Below are positions 42,431 through 53,128 of a stretch of DNA of 64,000 nt, one piece after another. Position numbers and translations under genes: made by a program. Source of the DNA: Pseudomonas putida (GTDB lineage: Bacteria > Pseudomonadota > Gammaproteobacteria > Pseudomonadales > Pseudomonadaceae); assembly GCF_005080685.1 (NCBI RefSeq), contig NZ_CP039371.1:4030001-4094000 (forward strand). The letters are read 5' to 3'. The notes beneath the pieces are model-generated. The model was given only the letters and a program-made list of their open reading frames with translations, was not told the origin of the DNA and made no database searches. Position 1 is the stretch's first letter, and the number at the start of each line of letters is the position of its first letter.

Positions 42431-43900
42431 ATGTCCATCAGCTCCACCATCAAGTCCATCCAGGACATCATGCGCAAAGACGTCGGCGTCGATGGCGACG
42501 CCCAGCGCATTGGCCAGCTGGTCTGGCTGCTGTTCCTCAAGATCTTCGATGACCGCGAGCTGGAATGGGAACTGATGGACGACAACTACAAGTCACCCAT
42601 TCCCGACAGCTGCCGCTGGCGCACCTGGGCAGCTGACCCGGAAGGCATGACTGGCGATGCGCTGAAGGACTTTATCGACAACAACCTCTTCCCCCAACTG
42701 CAGAACCTGCACGAATACAGCAACACACCCTCGGCCTTTGTGGTGCGCAGCGTATTTGAAGACGCCTACAACTATATGAAATCTGGCCAGCTGCTGCGCC
42801 AGGTGATCAATAAGATTCAAGAAGGTGTGGACTTCAACAAGGCCCAGGAACGCCACGAGTTCGGCAACCTCTACGAGCAATTGCTGCGCGACCTGCAGAA
42901 CGCCGGCAACGCGGGCGAGTTCTACACTCCGCGCCCGGTCACCGAATTCATGGTGCGCATGGTCGATCCCAAGCTGGAAGAGAAGGTCATGGACCCGGCC
43001 TGCGGCACTGGCGGCTTTTTAACCTGCGCCATCGAGCACAAACGCAGCCGCTATGTAAAAACCGCCGAGGACGAACGCATCCTGCAGGCCAGCATCTACG
43101 GCGTTGAGAAAAAGCCGCTGCCGCACTTGCTGGCCACCACCAATATGATCCTGCACGGAATCGAGGTGCCCAGCCAGATCCGCCACGACAACACCCTGAG
43201 CAAACCGCTGATCAGCTGGGGCCCGAGCGAGCGCGTGCACTGTATCGTCGCAAACCCGCCTTTCGGCGGCATGGAAGAAGACGGCATCGAAACCAACTTC
43301 CCCGCGGCCTTCCGCACCCGCGAAACCGCCGACCTGTTTCTGGTGCTGATCATGCAGTTGCTCAAAGACGGTGGCCGCGCCGCCGTGGTGTTACCCGATG
43401 GCTTTCTGTTCGGCGAAGGCATCAAAAGCCGTATCAAGGAAAAGCTACTCACCGAATGCAACCTGCACACCATCGTTCGCCTGCCTAACGGTGTCTTCAA
43501 CCCCTACACCAGCATCAAAACGAACCTGCTGTTCTTCACCAAAGGCACACCAACTAAACAAGTGTGGTTCTACGAACACCAGTACCCGACCGGAGTAAAG
43601 AACTACTCCAAGACCCGCCCCATGCGCATCGAAGAATTCTCAGTGGAAGAAACCTGGTGGGGAAGCGAGGCCGATGGCTTTGCCGCAAGGGTGGAGAACG
43701 AATTTGCCTGGCTGGTCAGCGTCGAAGAGTTGCAAGCGCGCAACTGGAACCTGGACTGCAAAAACCCGCATATCGGCGAACAAATCAGTCACGACCCGGA
43801 CGAACTGCTGCGCAACTACGCCACGCTGCAAGGCGAGATCAGCGACCTGCGCGACCAGATTAAGGCCGTGCTGGCTGAAGCCCTGGAGCGCGAGATATGA
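42431..43900 (+). CDS. hsdM: Type I modification methyltransferase subunit HsdM
   Basis: A 489-residue N6-adenine methyltransferase. The N-terminal helical domain (VDGDAQRIGQLVWLLFLKIF) is followed by the AdoMet motif DPACGTGGFL, catalytic ANPPFGGMEEDG and VVLPDGFLFGEGIKSRIKE. HsdM2-HsdS methylates host sites to protect them and assembles with HsdR. Its stop codon overlaps the hsdS start (ATGA), so specificity subunit translation is coupled. Confidence 0.96.
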   Translation: MSISSTIKSIQDIMRKDVGVDGDAQRIGQLVWLLFLKIFDDRELEWELMDDNYKSPIPDSCRWRTWAADPEGMTGDALKDFIDNNLFPQLQNLHEYSNTPSAFVVRSVFEDAYNYMKSGQLLRQVINKIQEGVDFNKAQERHEFGNLYEQLLRDLQNAGNAGEFYTPRPVTEFMVRMVDPKLEEKVMDPACGTGGFLTCAIEHKRSRYVKTAEDERILQASIYGVEKKPLPHLLATTNMILHGIEVPSQIRHDNTLSKPLISWGPSERVHCIVANPPFGGMEEDGIETNFPAAFRTRETADLFLVLIMQLLKDGGRAAVVLPDGFLFGEGIKSRIKEKLLTECNLHTIVRLPNGVFNPYTSIKTNLLFFTKGTPTKQVWFYEHQYPTGVKNYSKTRPMRIEEFSVEETWWGSEADGFAARVENEFAWLVSVEELQARNWNLDCKNPHIGEQISHDPDELLRNYATLQGEISDLRDQIKAVLAEALEREI

Positions 43901-45573
43901 CGACGCTGCTTACCGATAACCTGCCACTACTGGCTGGTGCACCGAACGGTATCAAAAAGCTGCGTGAACTGATTCTGGAACTGGCGGTGCGCGGCAAGTT
44001 GGTGCCGCAAGATCCAAGTGATGAGCCGGCCAGCGAGTTACTCAAGCGTATTGCCGAGGAAAAGGCGCGGTTGGTGGCTGAGGGCAAGATCAAGAAGCAG
44101 AAGGCGCTGTCTGAAAGAGATGCCGAAGATCCAGCATTTGAGCTGCCAGCGGGCTGGGCGTGTGCTCGACTTGCTGATGTTGTGAATGTACTTAATGGTA
44201 GGGCCTACAAGAAAGAAGAGCTGCTAGACGCAGGCACGCCCGTCCTGCGAGTTGGGAACCTATTTACATCCAATCATTGGTATTACTCGACCCTCACCCT
44301 TGAAGAGGATAAGTACTGCAATCCGGGAGACTTACTGTTTGCTTGGTCTGCATCCTTCGGACCATTCATTTGGCATGGTGAGCGCTCAATCTACCACTAC
44401 CACATCTGGAAGCTCGATTTTTACGCCAAAGGTCAGCTCAGCAAGCATTACCTATACAACTATTTGCTGGAGCAGACTCAAGAGATCAAAGCTGCTGGCC
44501 ATGGCGTATCTATGGTTCACATGACCAAAGAGAAAATGGAAAGGCTGGTATTGCCAGTGCCCCCGCTCGCCGAACAAGACCGCATCGTCGCCAAAGTCGA
44601 TGAGCTGATGGCCCTGTGCGATCGCCTGGAAGCCCAGCAGACCGACATCGAAAGCGCCCACGCCCAACTGGTGCAAGCGCTGCTCAACAGCCTGACCCAA
44701 GCCAGCAACGCCACCGACTTTGGTGCCAACTGGCACCGCATGGCTGAGCACTTCCACACTCTATTCACTAACGACCCCAGCATCGACGCCCTCAAGCAAA
44801 CCCTGCTGCAACTGGCTGTAATGGGAAAACTGGTCCCGCAAGATCCTAGTGACGAGCCTGCCAGCGAGTTACTGAAGCGTATCGCTGAGGGAAAGAAACA
44901 ACTTCTGATCGATGGAAAGTTAAAAAAAGAAAAACCGCTATTACCTCTTGAGGACCTCCCATTCGAACTGCCAAAAAATTGGAGCTGGTCACGGCTAGGG
45001 CGCTTAATAGCTGATTTACGATATGGTACGGCAACTAAATGCGACTATTCTGGCACTGGTACGCCGGTACTCCGAATTCCGAACATCGGAGATCCGTCAA
45101 TCCTGCTAGACGACCTAAAATATGGAAATTTATCAAGCGATGAGATTGATGCACTGAAGCTTTTGCCTGAAGACTTATTAATGATCAGGTCAAACGGCAG
45201 TGCATCACTGGTAGGAAAAACTGCGGTAGTAACAGACTCGGTTACTCACTGTGCATTTGCGGGATATCTAATTAGAATACGATTCCCGAAATCCTGTATC
45301 AGCTCTTACTACCTGCAGCTAGCGATGAAGTCACTTGATGTCCGCTACTCCATTGAATCCCCAATACGAACTACAAGCGGCGTAAAAAACATTAATAGCA
45401 CAGAGGTGTCCAACATTCGAATTCCGCTCCCCCCTCTTGCCGAGCAACACCGAATAGTTGCCAAAGTCGATCAGCTCATGGCCCTTTGTGATCGACTTAA
45501 AGCCAGCCTAACCCAGGCCAACCAACTTAACGATCAGCTAGCTAGCACCGTGATTGAGCAGGCAGTGGGGTAA
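43897..45573 (+). CDS. hsdS: Type I specificity subunit HsdS
   Basis: A 558-residue DNA-recognition subunit with two target-recognition domains (about residues 85-220 and 350-520). Each is framed by repeats: LAVRGKLVPQDPSDEPASEL and LAVMGKLVPQDPSDEPASEL before the domains, PLAEQDRIVAKVDELMALCD and PLAEQHRIVAKVDQLMALCD after them. The second target domain is visibly AT-richer than the repeats, which suggests that it was exchanged by recombination. The bipartite site cannot be predicted. The start overlaps the hsdM stop. Confidence 0.95.
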   Translation: MTTLLTDNLPLLAGAPNGIKKLRELILELAVRGKLVPQDPSDEPASELLKRIAEEKARLVAEGKIKKQKALSERDAEDPAFELPAGWACARLADVVNVLNGRAYKKEELLDAGTPVLRVGNLFTSNHWYYSTLTLEEDKYCNPGDLLFAWSASFGPFIWHGERSIYHYHIWKLDFYAKGQLSKHYLYNYLLEQTQEIKAAGHGVSMVHMTKEKMERLVLPVPPLAEQDRIVAKVDELMALCDRLEAQQTDIESAHAQLVQALLNSLTQASNATDFGANWHRMAEHFHTLFTNDPSIDALKQTLLQLAVMGKLVPQDPSDEPASELLKRIAEGKKQLLIDGKLKKEKPLLPLEDLPFELPKNWSWSRLGRLIADLRYGTATKCDYSGTGTPVLRIPNIGDPSILLDDLKYGNLSSDEIDALKLLPEDLLMIRSNGSASLVGKTAVVTDSVTHCAFAGYLIRIRFPKSCISSYYLQLAMKSLDVRYSIESPIRTTSGVKNINSTEVSNIRIPLPPLAEQHRIVAKVDQLMALCDRLKASLTQANQLNDQLASTVIEQAVG

Positions 45574-46280
45574 TGAGCAAAATATTCAATATCTATTGCG
45601 ATGAATCTTGCCATCTGGAGAACGATGGCCAGAAGGCCATGGTGCTGGGTGCGGTCTGGTGCCCTGAAGCTAAGCGCCTGGAGATCGCCAAACGCCTTCG
45701 TGAAATCAAGTTAAGGCACAAGCTACTGCCGGAGTTCGAGATCAAGTGGACCAAGGTAGGCGCGACCAAGCTGCAGTTCTATTTGGACTGCATCGACTAT
45801 TTCTTCGATGACGACGACCTGCATTTCCGCGCTCTGATCGTGGCTGACAAGGCCCGCCTCAATCATCAGCAGTACCGGCAGAGCCATGATGACTGGTACT
45901 ACAAAATGTACTTCTCGATGCTCAAGACTATCTTCGAGCCGGAAGCTGGTTATCACGTTTACATCGACATCAAGGACACCTTGGGGCATGAGAAGGTCGC
46001 CAAGCTGCATGAAGTACTGGCCAATAATGCCTACGACTTCTCGCGCAGAATGATCCGCCGGGTACAACGCATTCACTCACACGAGGCGGAGCAGCTGCAG
46101 TTGGCCGACCTGCTCATAGGCGCATTGTCCTATCTGCATCGTGAGCTTGCAGGCAGCGAAGCCAAGCAGCGCCTGATAGAGCGTATCCGCGAGCGCAGCC
46201 GCTATAGCTTGAAGCAAAATACCCTATTGCGCGAGTCTAAATTCAATCTGTTTTTCTGGAATGGGAGCAACGGCGCATGA
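45573..46280 (+). CDS. DUF3800 protein coupled to hsdS
   Basis: A 235-residue protein of the DUF3800 family, which has an RNase H-like arrangement of acidic residues: IYCDESCHL at the N-terminus, VYIDIKDTLG in the middle and EAEQLQLADLLIGALSYL near the C-terminus. Such proteins are common in defence islands and phages, and a nuclease role has been suggested. The start overlaps the hsdS stop (TAATG), so it is made together with the restriction system. Its contribution to restriction is unknown. Confidence 0.85.
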   Translation: MSKIFNIYCDESCHLENDGQKAMVLGAVWCPEAKRLEIAKRLREIKLRHKLLPEFEIKWTKVGATKLQFYLDCIDYFFDDDDLHFRALIVADKARLNHQQYRQSHDDWYYKMYFSMLKTIFEPEAGYHVYIDIKDTLGHEKVAKLHEVLANNAYDFSRRMIRRVQRIHSHEAEQLQLADLLIGALSYLHRELAGSEAKQRLIERIRERSRYSLKQNTLLRESKFNLFFWNGSNGA

Positions 46281-46762
46281 GCCTGCCGGGATGGCTGCCA
46301 CCGCTGGAGGAACTCAAGGCTTACGGGGGCGATTTCTCTCGTTATCTGGAAGCCATCTACCAAATTTTCTGTACCGACTTCGTTGAGTCAAAACTTGAAT
46401 TCGCAGGCAAGCGCTTGGCCTTAAAGCGCCACCCGGTTATCCAAGGAAAGGAAGCAACTTTCTGGCACATGATTTCCGAAGGCGACGACGAAGCGGAGCG
46501 CCTGCCCGACTTGCGGCGTAGCGAGCGCATTCGCTGGCCCAAGCCGATTATCGAAAATGCTGCCGATTCCGCGCTCAAGGTCTGGCGCGAACCGAAGGGG
46601 TCAGGTCATCGATTGCTGATCTGGTTTGCCGAAGCCCAATACCTAGTGGTTCTGGACGAGCGCAAGGACTACATCCTGCCTTGGACGGCCTATCCGGTCG
46701 AGCGGGAGCATCAGCAGAGAAAACTCGAAAAGCGCTGGGAGCAGTATAGCGAAGGGAATTAG
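46277..46762 (+). CDS. Hypothetical protein coupled to the DUF3800 gene
   Basis: A 161-residue cytoplasmic protein with no family I can name firmly. It overlaps the DUF3800 gene by an ATGA junction, hence belongs to the hsdRMS transcript. The C-terminal half (HRLLIWFAEAQYLVVLDERK, YILPWTAYPVEREHQQRKLE) resembles the TAYxVE ending of phage-associated barnase/RelE-like nuclease domains, a weak hint only. The N-terminal YLEAIYQIFCTDFVES is helical. Confidence 0.65.
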   Translation: MSLPGWLPPLEELKAYGGDFSRYLEAIYQIFCTDFVESKLEFAGKRLALKRHPVIQGKEATFWHMISEGDDEAERLPDLRRSERIRWPKPIIENAADSALKVWREPKGSGHRLLIWFAEAQYLVVLDERKDYILPWTAYPVEREHQQRKLEKRWEQYSEGN

Positions 46763-46987
46763 GCTGGCCGCGCCCTCCGTAGGAGGACGGGGCCGTTACT
46801 CCTTCTACGCTGACACCCGAAGGCTGGTAGATGAGCTGAGGCGAACAGTAAGTCCTACCGGCCTAAATTTCAAGTAACGTTACGTTAAATCAGACGACTG
46901 TTGCCTAAGCCGCGACTGTTGCCTCATCCTAGGTTCAAGCGATACGCTTGGACCACAGCCTGTCTCCACCGCATTGAATGAGCGGAA

Positions 46988-47320
46988 TTAAGGGTACAAA
47001 GTCGGCTGCGAAATGCCATAGCGGCGGGTCACGTCACTAGACTGTACCTCAATATTTCTGAGAAGAGCTTTCATCTCACGCACCTGGCGAGGATCAAGCG
47101 GTGGCTTGCGCCCATCGCCCTCCCATGGGCCCGAGCCGCCACTCCTCCACGAGATCACTCTCGAAAGAGGTTGCGCTCGAGTTCTGCCAGCGCAGCAATT
47201 ACATAAAAAATCCGCTTGCGAATAACGCTGGAGGTTTCAATTCGTTCGTTGATGGACTCAACGTCAGCCTCACCCTCTTCCGAGCGGCTGACTATTCAAA
47301 TTAGGTCGACCAGCGAGAGT
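46988..47320 (-). pseudogene. Serine recombinase (resolvase/invertase) pseudogene
   Basis: Minus-strand frames give SLSLVDLI, a TGA, then IVSRSEEGEADVESINERIE, VIAALAELERNLFRE, a second TGA, SRGGVAARAHGR, then after a frameshift DGRKPPLDPRQVREMKALL and SSDVTRRYGISQPTLYP to a stop at 46988. This is the C-terminal two thirds of a Tn3-type resolvase, including the helix-turn-helix. Both TGAs sit where family members have Arg (CGA to TGA). The catalytic Ser domain is missing. It lies between the restriction operon and tRNA-Pro. Confidence 0.8.
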
Positions 47321-47526
47321 GAGAAATGTGAAATGCTCATGGCTGTACCTAGTTTCCGACCAAATAGCATTCCAAACGGTATTCCAGCTGAGAGCAAAAA
47401 AGAAAAATAGCTCCAACAATCAACTAGATGGATTCTTAGTTCAACTTACCCCGGCCCAGCATAGACGCCATACCGCCCGACCGCGCATCAGAGTGGCCGT
47501 ACGCACCACAACAAAATCACCAAACA
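47321..47526. other. Island end, unassigned
   Basis: This AT-richer sequence between the recombinase relic and the tRNA terminator contains no supportable gene. It is the likely right border zone of the island. Confidence 0.4.
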
Positions 47527-47563
47527 AAAAAAATCCAGCCACTTCACAGTGACTGGATTTTTT
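47527..47563 (-). terminator. Rho-independent terminator of tRNA-Pro
   Basis: AAAAAATCCAGCCACT pairs with AGTGACTGGATTTTTT around a TCAC loop. On the minus strand, the direction of the tRNA, the stem is followed by a run of eight T. It lies 10 bp past the tRNA 3' end and is nearly symmetrical, so it may work both ways. Confidence 0.85.
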
Positions 47564-47572
47564 AGGGATTTT

Positions 47573-47649
47573 TGGTCGGGACGGAGTGATTCGAACACTC
47601 GACCCCTTGCACCCCATGCAAGTGCGCTACCGGGCTGCGCTACGCCCCG
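47573..47649 (-). tRNA. tRNA-Pro (anticodon GGG)
   Basis: The 77-nt minus-strand sequence starts CGGGGCGTAGCGCAGCC and ends CGTCCCGACCA with the CCA encoded. The anticodon arm is CTTGC-ATGGGGT-GCAAG, giving GGG, which reads CCC and CCU. The D-loop AGCCCGGTAGCG and T-arm GAGTGTTCGAATCACTC fit. Its 3' end faces the accessory island, a common integration target. Confidence 0.96.
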
Positions 47650-47753
47650 AACTCATTCTCAATATCTCTGAGAACGTTGAAGAATGTACCCTAACCCGCT
47701 GATAAGTGAAAGCTTTTTCTCAAAAAAATTTCACCCCACCACCGCACCAAGGC

Positions 47754-48110
47754 TCACTTCTTCAACACCACCAACACATCCTCCAACTCAACAATCATCT
47801 GCCGAATCAGCTGCTTGTACTGGGTAGTGTCATCCTTGGCCTCATCACTGGAGAGCCTTAACCGCGCGCCCCCAATGGTGAACCCCTGGTCATACAACAG
47901 CGCCCGAATCTGCCGAATCATCAGCACGTCCTGCCGCTGATAATACCGCCGATTCCCGCGCCTTTTGACCGGGTTGAGTTGCGGGAACTCTTGTTCCCAA
48001 TACCGAAGCACGTGCGGTTTCACCGCACAGAGCTCGCTCACCTCACCAATGGTGAAGTAGCGTTTCCCCGGAATGGGGGGCAGCTCGTCGTTATGGCTTG
48101 GTTCCAGCAT
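47754..48110 (-). CDS. MerR-family regulator downstream of ihfA
   Basis: A 118-residue MerR-type protein. The winged helix covers residues 17-80 ([40 protein letters not shown]), followed by a coiled coil ending in [18 protein letters not shown]. No Cys effector site is present, so it is not a metal sensor. The start at 48110 overlaps the end of ihfA by 20 bp. This gene order is conserved in pseudomonads; the regulated targets are unknown. Confidence 0.9.
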
Positions 48111-48393
48111 AGGCCTCAACCCGGGCTTTCAATTTCTGCCCTGGACGAAAGGTGACGACACGGCGAGCGGTGATCGGGATCTCTTCCCCTGTTTTAGGGT
48201 TGCGGCCCGGCCGCTGGCGTTTGTCGCGAAGGTCGAAGTTGCCGAAACCGGACAACTTGACCTGCTCGTTCTCTTCAAGTGCGTGCCGAATTTCTTCAAA
48301 AAACAGCTCGACCAGCTCCTTGGCCTCACGCTTGTTAAGCCCCAGCTCCTCGTACAGCCTTTCGGCCATCTCAGCTTTCGTCAGAGCACCCAT
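48091..48393 (-). CDS. ihfA: Integration host factor, alpha subunit
   Basis: A 100-residue DNA-bending protein that pairs with IhfB. Seen: [32 protein letters not shown] and the DNA-intercalating arm [20 protein letters not shown] with its Pro, then [12 protein letters not shown]. It starts 4 bp after pheT, the conserved arrangement that links IHF synthesis to the translation-factor operon. Confidence 0.97.
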
Positions 48394-48397
48394 GCCG

Positions 48398-50779
48398 TTA
48401 TTTCCTTAACGTGGTGTTCAACCTTTGTTCGAGCGAGGTGAGGATAGTCTGCAGCGTGGCGTTCACCTCATCGTCGTTAAGAGTGCGCGATGGATGCTGC
48501 CAGGTCAAGCCAACCGCCAGGCTTTTTCTATCAGGATCAATACCTTTACCCTGGTAGACATCAAACAGCCTGAGGTCTGTGAGCCATTCGCCTGCATTGT
48601 CACGAATTACTTCAAGCACGTCTTGAGAAGCTACATCACGTCCTGCGATCAAAGCCAGGTCACGACGGGTTTCCGGGAACTTGGAGAGTTCGCTGAATTT
48701 CGGCAGGCGGCCTTCGACCACATCGCCCAGTACCAGCTCGAACACGTACACCGGGCGGTCCAGGTCCAGGGCCTTGGCGACCTCTGGGTGGATGGCGCCG
48801 AGGTAGCCGACTTCCTTGCCGTCGCGCTCGATGCGGGCGGTTTGGCCTGGGTGCAGGGCTGGGTGCTTGCCGGCGACGAACTTGAAGTCGCTCAGGGCGC
48901 CGGAGTAGCCCAGCAGGGCCTCGACGTCCGCCTTGACGTCGAAGAAGTCGATGCCGTCGCGACCGTTCGCCCAGCCTTCTGGCAGGCGGCTGCCGGTGAC
49001 GACGCCGGCGATCATCGGCTGCTGCGCGAGGTTGCCGAGCTGGCCGACGAAGCGCAGGCCGCTTTCGAACAGGCGCACGCGGTCTTGCTGGCGGTTGAGG
49101 TTGTGCTGCAGCGCTTTCACCAGGCCCGGCCACAGGGACGCACGCATGGCGGCCATGTCGCTGGAGATCGGGTTGGCCAGCTGCAGGGGTTCTACGCCTG
49201 GGCTGAACAGCTCGAACAGTTTCGGGTCGATGAAGCTGTAGGTGATGGCCTCCTGGTAGCCGCGGGCGACCAGCAGGCGGCGCAGGTTCGGCAGCTCACC
49301 GCGGGTCTCTGGCTTGCCCTGGGGCGCGAGGCGCGCTTGTGGGTAGCGGACCGGCAGGTTGTTGTAGCCGTACAGGCGGGCCAGCTCTTCGATCAGGTCG
49401 ACTTCCAGGCTGATGTCGAAGCGGTGGCTTGGAACGGTGACGGTCCACACCCCTGCCTCGTTGCTGGTGGTGGTCAGCTCCAGGGCATTGAGCAGTTGCT
49501 CGACCTGGGCTGGGGCCATTTCCATGCCGAGCATCTGGGTGATGCGGTCGGCGCGCAGGGTGATCGGGGCGACCTTGGGCAGGTGCGCTTCGCTCACGGC
49601 TTCGACGACCGGGCCGGCTTCGCCGCCGACGATTTCCAGCAGCAGCGCGGTGGCGCGCTCGATGGCTTCGCGGGCCAGCTGCGAGTCGACGCCGCGCTCG
49701 TAGCGGTGCGAGGCATCGGTGTGCAGGCCGTAGGAACGGGCCTTGCCAGCGACGGAAATCGGCTCGAAGAAGGCGCTTTCGAGGAACAGGTCGCGGGTTT
49801 TCTCGGTGTTGACACCGCTGTGCTCGCCACCCATCACGCCGGCGATGGCCAGGGCGCGGTTGTGGTCGGCGATGACCAGGGTGTCGGCACGCAGGGCGAC
49901 TTCCTGGCCGTCGAGCAGGACGAGCTTCTCGCCCTCCTCTGCCATGCGCACGCGGATGCCGCCGTTGATTTCGGCGAGGTCGAAGGCGTGCATCGGCTGG
50001 CCGAGTTCGAGCATCACGTAGTTGGTGATGTCGACGGCGGCGTCGATGCTGCGCACGTCGCTGCGGCGCAGGCGCTCGACCATCCACAGCGGGGTCGGCT
50101 TGCTCAGGTCGACGTTGCGGATGACGCGGCCCAGGTAACGTGGGCAGGCAGCCGGGGCGCTGACTTCGACCGGGCGCACTTCGTCATGGGCAGCCGGCAC
50201 GGCAGGCACCACGGGGCGGGTCACCGGGGTGTCGTACAGGGCGCTGACGTCACGGGCAAGGCCGGCGATGGACAGGCAGTCGCCGCGGTTGGGGGTCAGG
50301 CCGATTTCGATGCTGGCGTCGTCGAGGCTCAGGTACTGGCGGATGTTCTCGCCAACCGGGGCGTCGGCGGCCAGTTCCAGCAGACCGTCGTTTTCTTCGC
50401 TGATCTGCAGCTCGGCAGCCGAGCAGAGCATGCCGAACGACTCGACGCCGCGCAGCTTGGCCTTCTTGATCTTGAAGTCGCCTGGCAGTTCGGCGCCGAT
50501 CATGGCGAACGGGATCTTGATGCCTGGGCGTGCGTTAGGGGCGCCGCAAACGACCTGGAAGGTTTCCTGGCCGTTGCTCACCTGGCACACGCGCAGCTTG
50601 TCGGCGTCAGGGTGTTGTTCGGTGGCGAGGATCTCGCCCACGACGATACCGCTGAACTGGCCGGCGGCCGGGGTGACGCTGTCGACTTCGAGGCCGGCCA
50701 TGGACAGGCGGGCGACGAGGTCATCACGAGAGACTTGCGGGTTTACCCAACCGCGCAGCCACTGTTCACTGAATTTCAT
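48398..50779 (-). CDS. pheT: Phenylalanyl-tRNA synthetase, beta subunit
   Basis: A 793-residue subunit of the alpha2-beta2 synthetase. The N-terminal tRNA-binding domain ([20 protein letters not shown]), the B3/B4 editing domain around residues 210-400 ([20 protein letters not shown]), the B5 domain and the C-terminal anticodon-binding domain ([35 protein letters not shown]) are all present. It is 31 bp behind pheS. Length agrees with other pseudomonads. Confidence 0.97.
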
Positions 50780-50810
50780 GCTGTTCTCCTGAAAGTGTCG
50801 TCGATTGGGC

Positions 50811-51890
<1,080 letters not shown>

Positions 51891-51935
51891 TTACACCCGG
51901 CGGCGCGAACACCGCCGGATGATTGTCGTGGGTAC

Positions 51936-52292
51936 TTAAGCCAGAACGGCTTTAGCTTTCTCGACAATCGCAGCAAACGCCGCTTTTTCGTTCACTGCCA
52001 GGTCAGCCAGAACCTTACGGTCGATTTCGATCGACGCCTTTTTCAGGCCAGCAATCAGACGGCTGTAGGACAGACCGTTGGTGCGGGCACCGGCGTTGAT
52101 ACGAGCGATCCACAGGGCGCGGAACTGACGCTTCTTCTGGCGACGGTCACGGTAGGCGTATTGACCAGCCTTGATGACAGCCTGCTTGGCAACACGGAAT
52201 ACGCGCGAGCGAGCGCCGTAGTAGCCTTTAGCCAGTTTCAGGATTTTCTTGTGACGCTTACGAGCGATTACGCCGCGCTTTACACGAGCCAT
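51936..52292 (-). CDS. rplT: Ribosomal protein L20
   Basis: A 118-residue, very basic 50S protein needed early in large-subunit assembly. [40 protein letters not shown] and [20 protein letters not shown] are family-typical. It follows rpmI by 28 bp in the infC-rpmI-rplT operon. L20 represses rpmI-rplT translation in enterobacteria; whether it does here is unknown. Confidence 0.98.
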   Translation of the reverse strand: MARVKRGVIARKRHKKILKLAKGYYGARSRVFRVAKQAVIKAGQYAYRDRRQKKRQFRALWIARINAGARTNGLSYSRLIAGLKKASIEIDRKVLADLAVNEKAAFAAIVEKAKAVLA

Positions 52293-52320
52293 GAGTAACT
52301 TCCTCTATCTTTGACCGAAA

Positions 52321-52515
52321 TTAACGTACGCGCAGCATGCGCTCGACTTTTGCAACGTCAGACGGGTGCAGCAAGCTGGCACCGCGCAGTTGACGCTTAC
52401 GCTTGGTCGACATTTTGGTCAGGATGTGGCTCTTGAAAGCGTGCTTGTGCTTGAAGCCGGAAGCGGTCTTCAGGAAGCGCTTCGCAGCACCGCTCTTGGT
52501 TTTCATTTTTGGCAT
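52321..52515 (-). CDS. rpmI: Ribosomal protein L35
   Basis: A 64-residue basic 50S protein starting [20 protein letters not shown] and ending [11 protein letters not shown]. The ATG at 52515 is the family start; an in-frame ATG 33 bases upstream is not. It lies between infC and rplT. Confidence 0.98.
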   Translation of the reverse strand: MPKMKTKSGAAKRFLKTASGFKHKHAFKSHILTKMSTKRKRQLRGASLLHPSDVAKVERMLRVR

Positions 52516-52577
52516 GTTGGAACTCCGCATTCGATAAAAATTACACAATAATCATCAGGCCTGCCGTGCCCGGGAGA

Positions 52578-53123
52578 TTACTTCTTCTTTTTGGGGGCGA
52601 TGACCATCATAAGCTGGCGTCCTTCCATCTTCGGATGCTGCTCAACGGAGCCGTATTCGGCGAGGTCGGCTTCGACCCGCTTCAACAGCTCCATGCCCAG
52701 CTCCTGGTGGGCCATCTCACGGCCGCGGAATCTCAGAGAGATCTTGGCCTTGTCCCCATCACTAAGGAAACGTACCAGGTTGCGTAGTTTTACCTGGTAA
52801 TCCCCTTCTTCCGTCCCTGGACGAAACTTGATTTCTTTGATCTGGATCTGCTTCTGGTTTTTCTTGGCTTCGTTGGCCTGCTTCTTCTTCTCGAAGAGGT
52901 GCTTGCCGTAGTCCATCACTTTGCAGACAGGGGGTACCGCGTCTGCAGAGATTTCCACCAGATCCAGCTTCGCTTCTTCAGCGATACGAAGCGCTTCATC
53001 AATCGAGACGATGCCAACCTGCTCGCCGTCTGCGCCAATTAACCGAACCTCGCGGGCCGAGATATTCTCGTTGATCGGGGCCTTCGGTGCAGCTCGTTTA
53101 TCGTTTCTCATTTCACGCTTAAT
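52578..53123 (-). CDS. infC: Translation initiation factor IF-3 (probable AUU start)
   Basis: A factor of about 181 residues that prevents premature subunit joining and proofreads start codons. The N-domain ([20 protein letters not shown]), linker ([20 protein letters not shown]) and C-domain ([20 protein letters not shown]) are complete. GGAG at the thrS end is 8 bases before an ATT at 53123 but only 2 bases before an ATG at 53129. ATT is the start expected for infC, which uses it for autoregulation. Confidence 0.95.
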   Translation of the reverse strand: MKREMRNDKRAAPKAPINENISAREVRLIGADGEQVGIVSIDEALRIAEEAKLDLVEISADAVPPVCKVMDYGKHLFEKKKQANEAKKNQKQIQIKEIKFRPGTEEGDYQVKLRNLVRFLSDGDKAKISLRFRGREMAHQELGMELLKRVEADLAEYGSVEQHPKMEGRQLMMVIAPKKKK

Positions 53124-53128
53124 AGTCA

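Noticed and set aside
47573..47649. Direct repeat of the tRNA-Pro 3' end at the left island border
   Set aside because: I looked for GGTCGGGACGG-like text between 31 and 36 kb and found no convincing copy, so no attL is reported.
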